A stretch of 64,000 bases of DNA from Semisulcospira habei (Eukaryota > Mollusca > Gastropoda > Semisulcospiridae), in NCBI GenBank assembly GCA_036245525.1, contig BTPG01000003.1, positions 159,458,383 through 159,522,382 on the forward strand. Reading direction: 5' to 3'. Position numbers and translations under genes: made by a program. Numbering within the stretch: position 1 is the stretch's first letter; every line of letters begins with the position of its first letter. Of the stretch, positions 20,450 through 30,950 are shown piece after piece. The notes beneath the pieces are model-generated. The model made no database searches. It worked only from the letters and a program-made list of their open reading frames with translations, and was not told the origin of the DNA.

Positions 20450-21175
20450 CCTTTCCCTATAAATATAGCTCCTCCATTTTGGTACCACGCTGAACCCAAT
20501 AAGAAAGAAATGTACGTATATAGTTAGACCTTGCGAAATACACGTATATACTTTACATGTGCATCATCAGACCAGACAAAACTATTTCTGTCCAGCCACA
20601 AATACAGCTTCCTCGTCTTACACTAGTTTTATCATCATCGGAAAAATGCGCATTACAAATAAATATAGCCCCTCTCTATATGATCGGTCATATTATGGAT
20701 CTGACGCTAGACTTATAGTTAAACCTTTTTAACATAAATTTATAGCCTACTTCTTTATATCTATACATTACGCACATATGTCTATTATCAGACCAGACAA
20801 AATATACTGACAAGCAAAAGTGTTAACAATGTTTCAAAAAATGTCGCATATTTTTTGCTCGTCAGTATATTTTTGAACAGCCACAAATGCGGCTTTCTCG
20901 TCTTACCTAATTGTATCATGAGCGGAAAGAAAATACGCTGTACAAATAAATTTAGCCCCTGTCTCTACGCTCAGTACTAACATGGGTCTGACGCTAATCT
21001 TATCATGATTGGGGGAAAAAATACGTTACACAAATACATGTACGTATACATGTCTGTTAGCAGACCAGACAAAAATATTATGTCCAGTCATAAATACGGC
21101 TTTCTCTTCTTTCACTAGCTTTATGATATATAGCCCCTGTCTCTGCGCTCAGTACTAATCTGGATAGACTGAAAC
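20450..21175 (+). repeat. Tandem array of about three units of 200-290 bases
   Basis: Repeated order: CAGACCAGACAAAA, then CCACAAATACGGCTTTCTCG, TCTTACACTAGTTTTAT, AAATAAATATAGCCCCTGTC, GCTCAGTACTAA. Units begin near 20450, 20770 and 21050. The second unit is interrupted by a family I palindrome. Confidence 0.7.
20808..20872. mobile_element. Family I palindrome inside the tandem array
   Basis: TATACTGACAAGCAAAAG ... CTTTTTTGCTCG... reading to TTTGCTCGTCAGTATA. The left arm is degenerate (GTGTTAACAATG). Present in one tandem unit only. Confidence 0.65.
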
Positions 21176-22020
21176 GGAAGTACTAACGCGGCACTGGCCA
21201 AAAGGTCGTCAGGCCGCCTTCTCATGTAACACTAGTTACAGGTAGGTGTTTTACAACAATAAAGTTTCCTACCAATACCCTTGGTATGAACAAGATGAGG
21301 ATTTCATCCCAAAGTCTACCGTTTTGTTTGGAGCTCACATGTGTTTTTCTTTTAGGAACATTCAGAGTTCATGTTCATATTTTTAAGCCTATCCTTCTGA
21401 TCCACTCCCTCCTCTCTAACCCAACCTCTGATCAACACACGCCGGTGCACAAAAATAAAGACGAACACATGGCGCTTCCCGCCATTAATACGCTCTGTGG
21501 GCAGACTGATGTAGTGACAGGAATTCTGAAGAAGAAGAATAGCAGGAGCAGCAAAATGACGTCACTATAAGCTTCGAGTCACGGCATCGCTAGTCCCACG
21601 ACGCAGTCTACACAACGAATTTGATGTCAATTCAGAAACATTGTATAACACTGACATCTGGTGCTTTGCGACAATTTAGGAACATTGTCATGTGTAACAC
21701 TGACGTGTTTGGCGCCTTTACGTCATCGTCACTGTCTGATGCTACCCTAGAAGTCGAGAATTCTTGTTGTTTTTGTTTTCCTGCAATGAATTACTTTTTA
21801 CGAAAAAGTTAAAAATACAAAGCTGGCTAACGAATTCATCGATGTCTATCTCCAAGCCAGCTATATCCAAATTCCAAGTGAATGAGAACGAAAATTGCGT
21901 ACTCAAATGCGCGTCAACCGAAATTATATAAACGGCAATTTTTCTCTTTAACGACTCAGCCAATTAAAATATGTTCGGGAGGTTCTCCGAAATACATCTC
22001 GATCCAGTGGCGGATCCAGG
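21176..22020. other. Unassigned stretch with one H fragment
   Basis: GCACTGGCCAAAAGGTCGTC near 21191 looks like one end of a family H element. The open frame at 21286-21570 has no recognisable domain. No gene called. Confidence 0.4.
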
Positions 22021-22225
22021 GCCCAAATTCGCCACCCACTTCTCTCTCTCTCTCCCCCCCCCCCCCACCCCGCCTCACTCCTCCCCCCTTACGTCAGATT
22101 TACAGACCTGGACACACACACACACAGACACACGCACACACACAGAGCACAACACAACACAACACGATGGACGTGATTGAAACACTTTACTTTTATGAAA
22201 TAAGTCATTAAACTATACTGAAACT

Positions 22226-22229
<4 letters not shown>

Positions 22230-22288
<59 letters not shown>
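22230..22288 (+). repeat. (CA)n microsatellite
   Basis: About 58 bases of CA, preceded by a C-rich tract and short CA runs at 22050-22140. Confidence 0.9.
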
Positions 22289-22294
<6 letters not shown>

Positions 22295-22592
22295 TGCACA
22301 CGGCGCTTCCCGCCAAATGTACTTTCAGCAGCGCGGTTAGAGCAGCTAGACATGACGTAATTTCTATTGTGTTACTTCTTTGTCAGAATTCGGGGCCCGC
22401 CCGCCCAGCACATCGTGAGCGTTCTCCGGAATGCGCTCCGACCAGCCCCATTTCAAATTCTACCGTATTTTCAATACGGTAGACATACATATTTTACAAT
22501 TTAAAGAAAAATAAAATAAAAAATAAAAATAAAATAATTAAAAAAAATATAAATACTAGTGTGAATCGAGGAAAACTGCGGCCAAGACGGCC

Positions 22593-22704
22593 CTGTTAGC
22601 GAAAAAAAATGTCCTCGGGCCGACGTCGGTCGCATTTGGCCTGTGCACAGGTGTGTGCTGGCCGCCTGCGACCGACGTCGGCCCGAGGACCCTTTGTCCA
22701 CTTA
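22593..22704. repeat. Family H GC-rich palindrome
   Basis: TCCTCGGGCCGACGTCGGTC pairs with GACCGACGTCGGCCCGAGGA around TGTGCACAGGTGTGTGC. The stem is intact. Confidence 0.8.
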
Positions 22705-22784
22705 GACTAGACCTTGCGACATGCATTTATCAAAGGCGCAGTAGTGATTTATTAACAGACGACTTCTTGAATACTGACAAACAA

Positions 22785-22884
22785 TACTGACGAGCAAAAG
22801 AAATGCGACATTTCTGGAATCATCGGAAATAAAAATGTTTCCGATGATTCCAAACATGACGTATTTCTTTTGTTCGACAGTATA
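22785..22884. mobile_element. Family I palindrome, complete
   Basis: ATACTGACGAGCAAAAGAAA to TTTCTTTTGTTCGACAGTAT, with arms GGAATCATCGGAAA / TTTCCGATGATTCC. Confidence 0.8.
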
Positions 22885-22944
22885 TATTACGTTTTGTACG
22901 ATTGCGAAAATATTGCACTTGTATGAATACGGTTGATCGCATAA

Positions 22945-23015
22945 TTGTGCTGGCATGCGATTTTGGACCCTGTGGCCTGAGTCTGTTATGGTCAAAATTA
23001 TAGACAAGAACACAC
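22945..23015. repeat. Family J hairpin, diverged
   Basis: TTGTGCTGGCATGCGATTTTGG with a partially complementary GGTCAAAATTATAGACAAG. Confidence 0.5.
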
Positions 23016-23152
23016 ATACTAAAACATGAACCATTAGACTTTACACCACTATATTTGAAGAGCAGACGGCAAAAATGCTCTCAGAACTCGAACCCGCTTT
23101 CTCTGTTTTACTTGTTCTTTATAACTGGAAAAGTATTCTACGCAGATGAATG

Positions 23153-23366
23153 TTATGTCATTCTGCCCTCGACACATCAGAGCAAAATATGACTCGACCA
23201 TGATAGTTCAAGGGTGGTGGCAGAATAGCTTGGAGCCTATAGGCGCCAAGCTATTCTGCCACTACCCTTGAACTATCATGGTCGATCTGTCTCCTGAACT
23301 GTAATGCAGTCCTCAGAGGATAACTCCAAAATGTAGGTATTTCGTACCTCGGGCACACTGAGTTAA
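23153..23366 (+). mobile_element. Family A element, A2 subtype
   Basis: Left end decayed (TTATGTCATTCTGCCC), right end CACACTGAGTTAA. Arms GGTGGTGGCAGAATAGC / GCTATTCTGCCACTACC. Flank CTGTCTCCTGAACTG as in the copy at 13187. Confidence 0.75.
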
Positions 23367-23424
23367 ACATAACTGCACTAACTTTCTTCATTTCGTACGG
23401 GATATGTATCCACCCTTCCTTATC

Positions 23425-23635
23425 CTCACCCAACCCCCCACCCCTTCACAGCAAGAAATGGATCGACCATGATAGTTCAAGGGTGATGCCAGAATAGTTT
23501 GGGGCCTATGGGCGCCAAGTTATTCTGGCGTCACCCTTGAACTATCATAGTCGATCTGTGTCCTGCACTGCACTGCAGTCTTCAGAGGACAACGGCACAG
23601 TTTGGGGATTTCGGTCTTGCGGTACAATGAGTTAA
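23425..23635 (+). mobile_element. Family A element with decayed left end
   Basis: The right end GGTACAATGAGTTAA and both arms are recognisable (GATGCCAGAATAGTTTGG / CCAAGTTATTCTGGCG). The left terminus is blurred in a C-rich stretch. Confidence 0.7.
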
Positions 23636-23916
23636 GTGTGTCCAACGCCCTCTGCCTTTCTCTACACCTCTGCTCCAGAGGCGATCTATTGTGTGGTTCC
23701 TTTGGCTCTGTTCCTGAAAATGCTTTCTCGGGTTATTCACCACATCTTGTCTGCCCATCCGCAGGCCCTGTGTGATTTATACCTTGCCTGCGAGGTTGTC
23801 CGCTCGATCATTGCCCTGAAATCCAGCATGTCCTGGATAGCAGATCCTTATGCCGATCGAAGCTGATCCATTGACCTACAACTAAGACCAAGAGCTGATA
23901 TCTTAGTGGGCTAAGT

Positions 23917-23983
23917 TTGTGCTGGTCTGTGATTTTGGAACTTACGGCTTGGCCGTAAGGTCCAAAAGTACAGACTGGCACAT
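23917..23983. repeat. Family J hairpin
   Basis: TTGTGCTGGTCTGTGATTTTGG, a loop with CTTACGGCTTGGCCGTAAGG (itself palindromic), then CAAAAGTACAGACTGGCACA. Confidence 0.65.
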
Positions 23984-24307
23984 GTGTGGAGCTAAAGAAA
24001 GTTTCTCTTCATACAGAAGATATTTTGATGTAGGAGACATGTTTTATTATAGGTATTTTAAATTAGTTCTTACTATTATTATATTTGGGGTAAATAGCAA
24101 TTATAAATCGGTTTGCCTGAAATATAGGATTGTTATTTGAAGTGCAAAATCAGTCAATTTAACACTCGTTCCGCGCCGAGTTATGATCCTAAAAACAGTT
24201 TCAGTTGTGAAGTGAACTGACACCGGACGAATGTGTCACACAAATAAGCTCGCCGACAGTCTCCGCTGTTTGCAAGGGGTTAAACTGCAATCAGTCAATC
24301 AATAAGG

Positions 24308-24412
24308 CAGTCCATCCATCCATCCATCTATCCATCCATCCATCCATCCATTCATCCATTCATCAAGCAATCTGTCAGTAAGTCAGTCAGTCAGTCAATC
24401 AATCAATCCATC
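24308..24412 (+). repeat. Tetranucleotide repeats (CATC)n then (AGTC/AATC)n
   Basis: About 15 CATC-like units followed by GTCA and ATCA units; interrupted. Confidence 0.85.
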
Positions 24413-24589
24413 GAACGAGAAAGCTTGTTAAAAAAATCCTTCAGTCCTTTATTCCCTCCGTTCATTGTACATTACGCTCCACCGCCAACACTGAGTATCA
24501 TCGCTGATCACCGATAGCAAATCGAGAGAGACAACCAGTATGCCATCAACCCGCCGAGGGAGAGGTGAGTGACCTTTTGAAAGCAGCAA

Positions 24590-24975
24590 TGAACCCTTTC
24601 ACTGCCGAGAAAATGTGAACACCACCAACTGCAGCAGGTACGTGTAGATCCTTACGAAGCCTCCGCAGTTGCGTCCACTGGCAGAACCTAACATTAACCC
24701 CTTTGCTGCCAATGATCACGAATTTCGCGTCAGAAACTATTGAACTCTGAGCGACATTCGTGTGTCGAAACAGATGTACATGGGACCAAAAAACATAGGG
24801 ACCAAACATAGGTATAACAAACAAAGGACTAACAAGAGAAATGAATCAAGAATAAAATACAAAAGACACAGGAGACATAAATCCTCATGAGCCCCCTCGA
24901 CTGCGGGGGCTCATGAGGATTTATGTCTCTTGCAGATGGGTGGCGTTCGTCTTACCCCGGCAGTTAAGGGGTTAG
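24590..24975. mobile_element. Two adjacent family C elements
   Basis: 24590-24690 is a decayed copy (CCCTTTCACTGCCGAG ... CCTCCGCAGTTGCG). 24694-24975 begins TTAACCCCTTTGCTGCC and ends GGCAGTTAAGGGGTTAG, with the strong hairpin AGGAGACATAAATCCTCATG / CATGAGGATTTATGTCTC. Confidence 0.7.
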
Positions 24976-25096
24976 CAATCAGCCTGTAAATACGGGATGC
25001 AGCTTGGCATTAACAAAAATATAAGTACCTGACTCTAGATTGGCCTGGTTTCACGCACTTTTTTGTACGAGGATCAAATTTGTATAATGTGAAACC

Positions 25097-25165
25097 GAGA
25101 AAGGACACAGAACCTTAAGAGCCCCAGCATCTGCGAGGACTCATAAGGATCTATGTTTGGTGAGA
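25097..25165. repeat. Decayed family C hairpin
   Basis: CACAGAACCTTAAGAGCCCC ... GACTCATAAGGATCTATG, with many mismatches. Confidence 0.45.
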
Positions 25166-25169
25166 GGTG

Positions 25170-26350
25170 TTCGCCGTGAGACTGCTGCTCCCAGCATCTG
25201 TTCTGTCAGCGATCTGGCGTATCCCTATTTCACACTCCGCATCCGCTTTGAACAGCAGTAGCTAATCAGGCTCTTTCCCTGAGTGAGTCACTTCCTACTT
25301 AGACCCGTTCCCGAAGTACGCCACAAGTACACCTCTATTCAAATGAGATGCAGCGTACGTACTCCCCGATCGAGTGAGTCTACTTGGGGAGTACTCAGTC
25401 CGCAAACGGTGCGGGGTTACGGTCACCGGCCGATTGCTCTAGACTTGCGTGTCAGGCGTGAGCGCTTGTTGCCGATGACTGATCTCATATTATAAATCAA
25501 TCACCTATGTGTTGTCTGTGGCCGTTTCGCAGCATAGGGTACTGGTGAAGAAATACGTTTTTCATGATGTAGGCCTACATCCTTGTAATAATCAATTTCT
25601 TCTGTTACACAAATTTATATTTAAAATAAATAAATATATATATAAATTAAAAAGTTTTAAAAGATTAAAAACACACACGTTTTTATGACGCGTACGGATT
25701 GGCCGAATACCTAAAAACGCCGAATACTTGGGATACCATGAGTTTTGCCTCGGAAAAATTAACTTTCAATGACTCCATCCCTCACTGTCCCGCAGCATGA
25801 AAGTAAGAGCCGTCGCGGCAACTAAATAATTTGGACATTCACAATGATAGGTTTTGAACAATCGGGGTTTAAATGTATCAGTCGTACATTAGTGTGTGTT
25901 GTGCGTAGATGTGTACACATCATGAAAACCGCATTTTATGATAGCGTACTCTAGCATGCAATGCGTTTTTCGTGGTATGTATAGAATGACAGTATCACCA
26001 TACGTCTATTCCCTACAGGCCTATAAATCACGAAAAAGGCGTTTCTCAGCCGTAGCCTGTGCTCCGCCGCAGTGTTTTTTCTCTTTGCTGGCTATTTTAT
26101 TGCGCTCGGATCTGGCGGGACGAGAGATAAGGCCCACTGTTTATTATTAGACGCGGCAAAGCCAAAACAGTTTTCTCCACTCTTTGACACCGCGGCGAGG
26201 ACCGACTAAGCCCACGCTGATTATTTGTGCTTTAGTCTTTATACCCCGTGTGCGCCGCAGTGCTCCCAGGTAATCCTCCGTCTTACACCTTCTTTACGGT
26301 ACGCGCATATCGCCGTTGAGCAAGAGTATATGAACAAGGGTTGGCACAAT
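25170..26350. other. Unassigned stretch
   Basis: Contains a short hairpin GTACTCCCC ... GGGGAGTAC at about 25357-25394 and an AT-rich section near 25615-25680. The open frames at 25283-25495 and 25938-26150 have no recognisable domain. No gene called. Confidence 0.4.
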
Positions 26351-26351
26351 T

Positions 26352-26560
26352 TTAACTCATTCTACCCCATACACACCACAGCAAGATCTGGATCGACCAT
26401 GATAGTTCAAGGGTGATGCCAGAATAGCTTGGCGCCCATGGGCGCCAAGCTATTCTGGCATCACCCTTGAACTATCATGGTCGATCTGTGTCCTGCACTA
26501 GAATGACAGAGGACAACGGCAAACTTTTGGGGATTTCGGTGTTGGGATAGAATGAGTTAG
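26352..26560 (+). mobile_element. Family A element abutting a family B element
   Basis: TTAACTCATTCTACCCC to GGGATAGAATGAGTTAG, with perfect core arms. The right TTAG is at the same time the left end of the family B element. Confidence 0.85.
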
Positions 26561-26772
26561 CTCATTCAGCCCGACGCACGTATTTCCCAAATTTTGCAGG
26601 CGTCATCTAACGACTATGCACCTGTTGCAGGAGATGGATCGAGCATGATAATTCAAGGGTAGTGCCAACTAGCCTGGCGCCGACAGGCGCCAAGCTAATG
26701 TGGCGGCACTACCCTTGAATTATCATGGTCGACCCATCTCCTGCTGTAGTGCGTCAGGGCTGAATGGGTTAA
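26557..26772 (+). mobile_element. Family B foldback element
   Basis: TTAGCTCATTCAGCCCGACG to GGGCTGAATGGGTTAA. Arms AATTCAAGGGTAGTGCC / GGCACTACCCTTGAATT, with apex GCGCCGACAGGCGC. A few private changes unpair the stem middle. Confidence 0.8.
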
Positions 26773-26789
26773 ACCTTTCAGATAGCATG

Positions 26790-26948
26790 TCTAGATAGCA
26801 TGTGCGTTCAAAGTGGCACAGTTGCAGCCGGTGCGCCCGAATTGAATAGTGTTCGGGTCGTACTCCATAGGCAATAGATGTCCTTGTCTCTCCACAACCC
26901 GCCCGTTAGGGCCGTCCTGCATTATCACTCCGGTGCTGTGGACGTTAA
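26790..26948 (-). mobile_element. Family N repeat, minus copy
   Basis: Reverse complement of the 759-910 repeat (GGTCGTACTCCATAGG, AACCCGCCCGTTAGGGCC), ending GGACGTTAA at 26948. The other end is not defined. Confidence 0.55.
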
Positions 26949-26962
26949 CCCGAAATAACCAG

Positions 26963-27164
26963 TTTAAACCTGAAGTGGGCTTTCCCAGATGTCATCTGAA
27001 GACTGCTTTGTAATCCGGAAGACAGACCGACCATGACAGTTCAAGGGGGGTGCCAGAATAGTTTTGGCGACTGTGAGCGCCAAGCTATTCTGGTACAACC
27101 CTTGAACAATCAGTGTCGATCAATTATCTTGCTATGGTGTGTCAGTCGGTGCTGAATGAGTTAA
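26963..27164 (-). mobile_element. Diverged family A-like element
   Basis: Ends GGTGCTGAATGAGTTAA. Core arms ACAGTTCAAGGGGGGTGCC / GGTACAACCCTTGAACAATC retain the pattern with many changes; CATCTGAAGACTGCTTTG matches the family A flank. Confidence 0.6.
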
Positions 27165-27283
27165 CACAGCATACCCCGCCTCCTCATAATCCAGCCCGAC
27201 AACGCAAACGCGATCTTGGGCAAGTTGACCTATGCATGGTGATCCGGAAGTCAAAGCAGTTTTTCTTTTTTTCAAATATTACT

Positions 27284-27345
27284 CGCCCATCACCTCTTTG
27301 GCTGTCGGTAGCGCTTTTTGTCTTTATGATTCCTGCTGGATATTT
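27284..27345 (+). repeat. Family E half element
   Basis: CCTCTTTGGCTGTCGGTAGC and GATTCCTGCTGGA, without a complementary right arm. Confidence 0.5.
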
Positions 27346-27429
27346 TGGCATTCATGGATTTTTGGCACAAGACTGTTCATAGACTGTACTATGTCTGCAA
27401 TTTTTTCCCCAAACATTCCACGAAAAATC

Positions 27430-27525
27430 TTAACCCGGCCTTTAGTTGTCGGTGGCGGTTTTAGTCGCGATGGTTCCTGCAGAAATCATCGCGATAAAAA
27501 CCGCTACCGACACTCAAAGGGCTAA
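27430..27525. mobile_element. Family E palindromic element
   Basis: TTAACCCGGCCTTTAGTTGTC to CGACACTCAAAGGGCTAA, with apex TTCCTGCAGAAATC. The stem is largely intact. Confidence 0.75.
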
Positions 27526-27980
27526 AATTTGACAGAATTGTACCAATTTGAAATCATGACCATTGTCCAGGATGGTTCTTCACTTATTCTGAGTAGTATA
27601 ATTAGAAGCACCCACACTATAGTAGAAACCCTCTTGGCCTCTGCTAGTGGATGGCCCAAATGTTTAGCCCAAAGAACGACAATATTATATATGGTGACTT
27701 CACAGAATCAATTTGAACAGTATTTCGTCCACAGCCGATAAATGGTGAAATCTGTTTGCCTGTACGCTGAACCGCAATGGCTGTGTCTAACTCTTGGCTA
27801 TGCCTCCGTGCTACGGGGTATAAGTAAGTACATGGTAACTTCACAGAACAATGTGCTGCCACCGTACTGTCTGCCCTGGAACCGTTCCAGACCCAGTCAA
27901 CTCCTGCGGCGAAAACAACGAAAGTGCAGCTTTTAATTTGCCACCGAGTAAGAGCAGCATTTAGATCAAGGGTTCGTATA
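27526..27980. other. Stretch with a diverged short direct repeat
   Basis: ATGGTGACTTCACAGAATCA (27690) and ATGGTAACTTCACAGAACAA (27830) recur about 140 bases apart. No coding gene recognised. Confidence 0.4.
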
Positions 27981-28162
27981 GCGTACACCACAGTCAATCA
28001 AACCACGTTTGCCTCCAGTGTACAGGACGCAAATGTGGCTTGATTGACTGTGGCATACGCCAGATCTGCCCTGAGAAGGCAGACAACAGTAGGTCCATTT
28101 TTGAGAAAAGCGAGATTTTTGTAAAATGACTATGAAAATCTCGATTTTCACAAAAATGGACT
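27981..28162. repeat. Two consecutive hairpins
   Basis: 27981-28060: GCGTACACCACAGTCAATCA with its complement TGATTGACTGTGGCATACGC, stem about 33 bases. 28092-28162: GTCCATTTTTGAGAAAAGCG with the downstream complement ending CACAAAAATGGAC. Only single copies seen. Confidence 0.65.
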
Positions 28163-28355
28163 TGCTGACTTGTGCCTGATTGTTTTGGTGAAAACAAGAC
28201 TTTCGTGAAATTACAATGAAGCGAGATTTTCGCCATAAAATGACTTACTGTCTTTTGCCTTCACATTTAGAGATCGACTTGCGGTCACTTTCACGTGGCC
28301 CAAACAACAACAAACAAACAGTAATTAAAAAATAATAATAAAGGATGAAGAGAGA

Positions 28356-28410
28356 ACGGTTGGTTAGTTAGTTATTTGGGTTTAACGCCGAACAGGTGAC
28401 CAAGGCCAGG
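28356..28410 (+). repeat. Short dispersed motif GTTAGTTATTTGGGTTTAAC
   Basis: GTTAGTTATTTGGGTTTAACGCCGAACAGG is found here and nearly identically at 37752-37790 (AACGTCGAGCAGG). Such a stretch resembles a retroposon 3' region, but no body is attached. Confidence 0.45.
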
Positions 28411-28431
28411 AAGAGAGAAGGGATAGAGGCG

Positions 28432-28845
28432 GTCCGTGGCGCAGTGTTAAAGCGTCTGCCACCAGTGCCAAAGCTGCGAGGTTCGATACTCGGTTCCAGA
28501 GTCGGACGTTTCTCCTGTAGTATGTGTCACCGTTAACTCATTCAGCCCGGCGCACGTATTTCCCAAATTTTGGAGGCGTCATCTAACGCCTCTGAAGCAT
28601 GAGATGGATCGACCATGATAATTCAAGGGGAGTGCCAGATTACCTTGGCGCCGACAGGCGCCAAGCTAATCTGGCACTACCCTTGAATTATCATGGTCGA
28701 CCCATCTCCTGCTGCAGTGCGTCAGGGCTGAATGGGTTAATTCGGGAGGGGCTTCGGATTTTTTCTCCAACTACTCCGGCTCTTCCTTCCCCTCCATTTG
28801 CAATTGGTAGCGGTTTCAGGCCACATAATTTCAAACACAAGCGAT
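28432..28845 (+). mobile_element. tRNA-derived SINE carrying a family B insertion
   Basis: Head GGTCCGTGGCGCAGTG ... GAGGTTCGATACTCGG, then GTATGTGTCACCG. After the insert at 28533-28740 the SINE resumes TTCGGGAGGGGCTTCGG ... TACTCCGGCTCTTCC. Uninterrupted SINE copies show the continuous target. Confidence 0.8.
28533..28740 (+). mobile_element. Family B foldback element inserted in a SINE
   Basis: TTAACTCATTCAGCCCGGCG to GGGCTGAATGGGTTAA, flanked by TTAA on both sides within the SINE sequence CACCG-TTAA-TTCGGG. Arms AATTCAAGGGGAGTGCCAG / CTGGCACTACCCTTGAATT. Confidence 0.9.
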
Positions 28846-28872
28846 CAAAATATCCTGTAGTCTCCTATCACT

Positions 28873-28982
28873 AACCAGTGAACAAAGGCCGTCGGGCCGA
28901 TGTTGGCCACCTTGGCCCGCGCATGGCTGTGCGCGGGGCAACCGCGGCCCACGTGGGCCCGATGACGGTATGAGCAGTGGGT
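28873..28982. repeat. Family H GC-rich palindrome
   Basis: CCAGTGAACAAAGGCCGTCG at the left and a diverged GAGCAGTGGG at the right, with stem TTGGCCCGCGCATGGCTGTG / GCGCGGGGCAACC. Confidence 0.65.
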
Positions 28983-29186
28983 AGATAGTGCTGAGGGACT
29001 CTAAATTGGAAATACTCAGCCAGAGCGGAACGGGTCTCAGTGGAGCAGAGCGTTGAGATGTCTATGATGTTGCTGGGTCTGTACTGCCGACGGACACAGA
29101 TTGTTTTGAAATCATGGTAAAGCCAACGCCAACGATTCTCAATCATCTCAAGAACTGACTTGGGCACAAAGTGGTCTCAGCAAGAG

Positions 29187-29247
29187 GTATAGATCCTCAT
29201 AAGCGCCCGCTATGCGGGGGCTTATGAGGAGCTATACCACTTTCCAG
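29187..29247. mobile_element. Family C hairpin core
   Basis: GTATAGATCCTCATAAGCGC / GCTTATGAGGAGCTATACC around CCGCTATGCGG. Partial flanks only. Confidence 0.65.
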
Positions 29248-29287
29248 CTGGGCGGTGTTCAGTGTTTCTCGGCTCTGAACGGATGAA

Positions 29288-29475
29288 ATAAAATAATAAT
29301 AATACCGATTATCATACAGGCGCTTGGTATTGTATCTATAATGTATTGTATCTATCAGCTCAAAGCGCCGCGAATGGAAACCCAACAGGCACGCTCATGT
29401 GAAACGCACGCGTTTACTCTGAAGACAAACTCAACACAGTACAAGGCAAACATAGGACATTCGCTAGGTGCGACA
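29288..29475 (-). mobile_element. SINE 3' fragment, minus strand
   Basis: AATAATAATAATACCGATTA then CAGCTCAAAGCGCCGCGAAT, CACGCTCATGTGAAACGCAC and TAGGACATTCGCTAGGTGCG, parallel to the tail half of the SINE at 19143. Head missing. Confidence 0.65.
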
Positions 29476-29611
29476 ATGTTTCGGAAATTTTCTGTTGTCT
29501 CAATTTAGAATCGTCGCGACACAAAGCGCTACCGACATCCGCCGGGCTAATGAAAATCATAAACAACGAAGTAACTGTTTGAGAGACAGCAGTTATCCAC
29601 CTACGCCTCTC

Positions 29612-29852
29612 CTCCAGGGCGCAAAGGTCATCTGGCCGAAGACGGCCGCGGTCGGCCCGAAGACCTTTTGCTATCGGGGCCAGGCGTGGTAAATGAAGAA
29701 ATCGGAAAACGCACGCTGCCCTTGATTCATCATGAGGGTACCGACTTCACAGCTACCATGAGGTCTTAGGGCCGAACTGAATTGCCTTTAGTCAGCGGGT
29801 GACAACTGTCAGTGAACAAATGTCCTCGGGCCGACGTCGGCCACGTGGTGGG
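29612..29852. repeat. Family H remnants
   Basis: 29612-29682 is a shortened palindrome (GGCGCAAAGGTCATC ... GAAGACCTTTTGCTATCGG). 29811-29852 is a single arm (GTCCTCGGGCCGACGTCGGC). Confidence 0.6.
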
Positions 29853-30470
29853 TTTCACTGCCCAACTTTCCGGTCACAGTGGCGTTCTCGACGGCTGCGC
29901 TGATCAATGACGCAGCAATCAAGCCTGGCCAGTTGGAGGGGGGGTGGGGTGGGGGGGGGGGGAACAACCCTGTGTGCCGGCTCAGTTTCCAGCGTGAGCG
30001 GCAAAAGGTCCTAGGCCAACGTGCACCCGGAATCCTGTTGGTTACTGGGCTAACTTTATCGCGATTGACACCTCCTTTGTGCTATACGTCACTACGTGGC
30101 AGACGATCTGGAGCAAGTGAGCGACCGGCCCGGAATGTAAACACAGATCCCGCGTCCAAAGGCCGAACCAGGTTTCCGCAAGATGCGTCCAAACACACGG
30201 CCCATGTCAAGCGCTTACTGATGGTACTATAATCCACTCGCTAAAATCCCCATTCTATATATCTACTACTTCTGAGAGACACAAAAGAGATTTACATCAA
30301 TGTGGGATCAAAAGGTACAGGTTCTCCTGCAAAATCTATGCCTTTTAGTCCAGATGAAAAAAATCTGCCAGAAGAAAAATGATTATCTTCTGACAAAAGT
30401 GCAAACAAGTGGCTTCGGTTTGAACTGTCACATTTTCAGCGATTAGTACGAAGAGGCCCGTCCATCTGTG
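29853..30470. other. Unassigned stretch
   Basis: A G run lies near 29937-29962. The open frame at 29879-30232 has no recognisable domain. No gene called. Confidence 0.4.
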
Positions 30471-30478
30471 AGAGTCGT

Positions 30479-30545
30479 ACCCCAGCAGCAAAACGTCTTC
30501 GGGCCCATTACGGCCGCAGTGGACCCGAGGACCTTTGCTCACTGG
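30479..30545. repeat. Shortened family H palindrome
   Basis: CCCCAGCAGCAAAACGTCTT ... GAGGACCTTTGCTCACTGGG; central stem shortened to GGCCGCAGTGG. Confidence 0.6.
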
Positions 30546-30667
30546 GACACTCCGAAGGAACTCAGGAAAATCCACGCCCGGCCTCTTGCTGGGCTTCAAT
30601 ACTATTATATTATTGTGTGTAGACGAAGTAAGTGCCGGATTTTTACGTTTCACTCTCACGATTGACG

Positions 30668-30950
30668 TTAACCATTTGTCTGACGACGGTATCGCTTTAC
30701 GCTGAGGTGATTCCTACTGTTCCCTGCTATTGAACGTATATTGTACTTTCAAGTTTGAAATCATCTCCGTCTGTTCATTCAACGACCAAAAGCCGCAAAG
30801 CTCCGCGGAAAAGAGATGCAAATTGGTCTTAGCAAAGACATTAATACTCATGAGCCCCCGCGACTGCTGGGGCTCTTGAGGATCAACATTTCTTGCAGTT
30901 GGATTGTTTTCCGTGTTTCCGATTAAGACAATTCCAGCATTAATAACCCT
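30668..30950. repeat. Family E half element and decayed family C element
   Basis: TTAACCATTTGTCTGACG ... GGTGATTCCTACTG (30668-30722) is a one-armed E copy. At 30832-30895 a C hairpin (AATACTCATGAGCCCCCGCG / TGGGGCTCTTGAGGATC) is present with mismatches. Confidence 0.55.

Noticed and set aside
23636..23866. Small protein with a possible hydrophobic segment
   Set aside because: 76 codons, no recognisable domain, no repeat of the frame elsewhere, and length within chance expectation.
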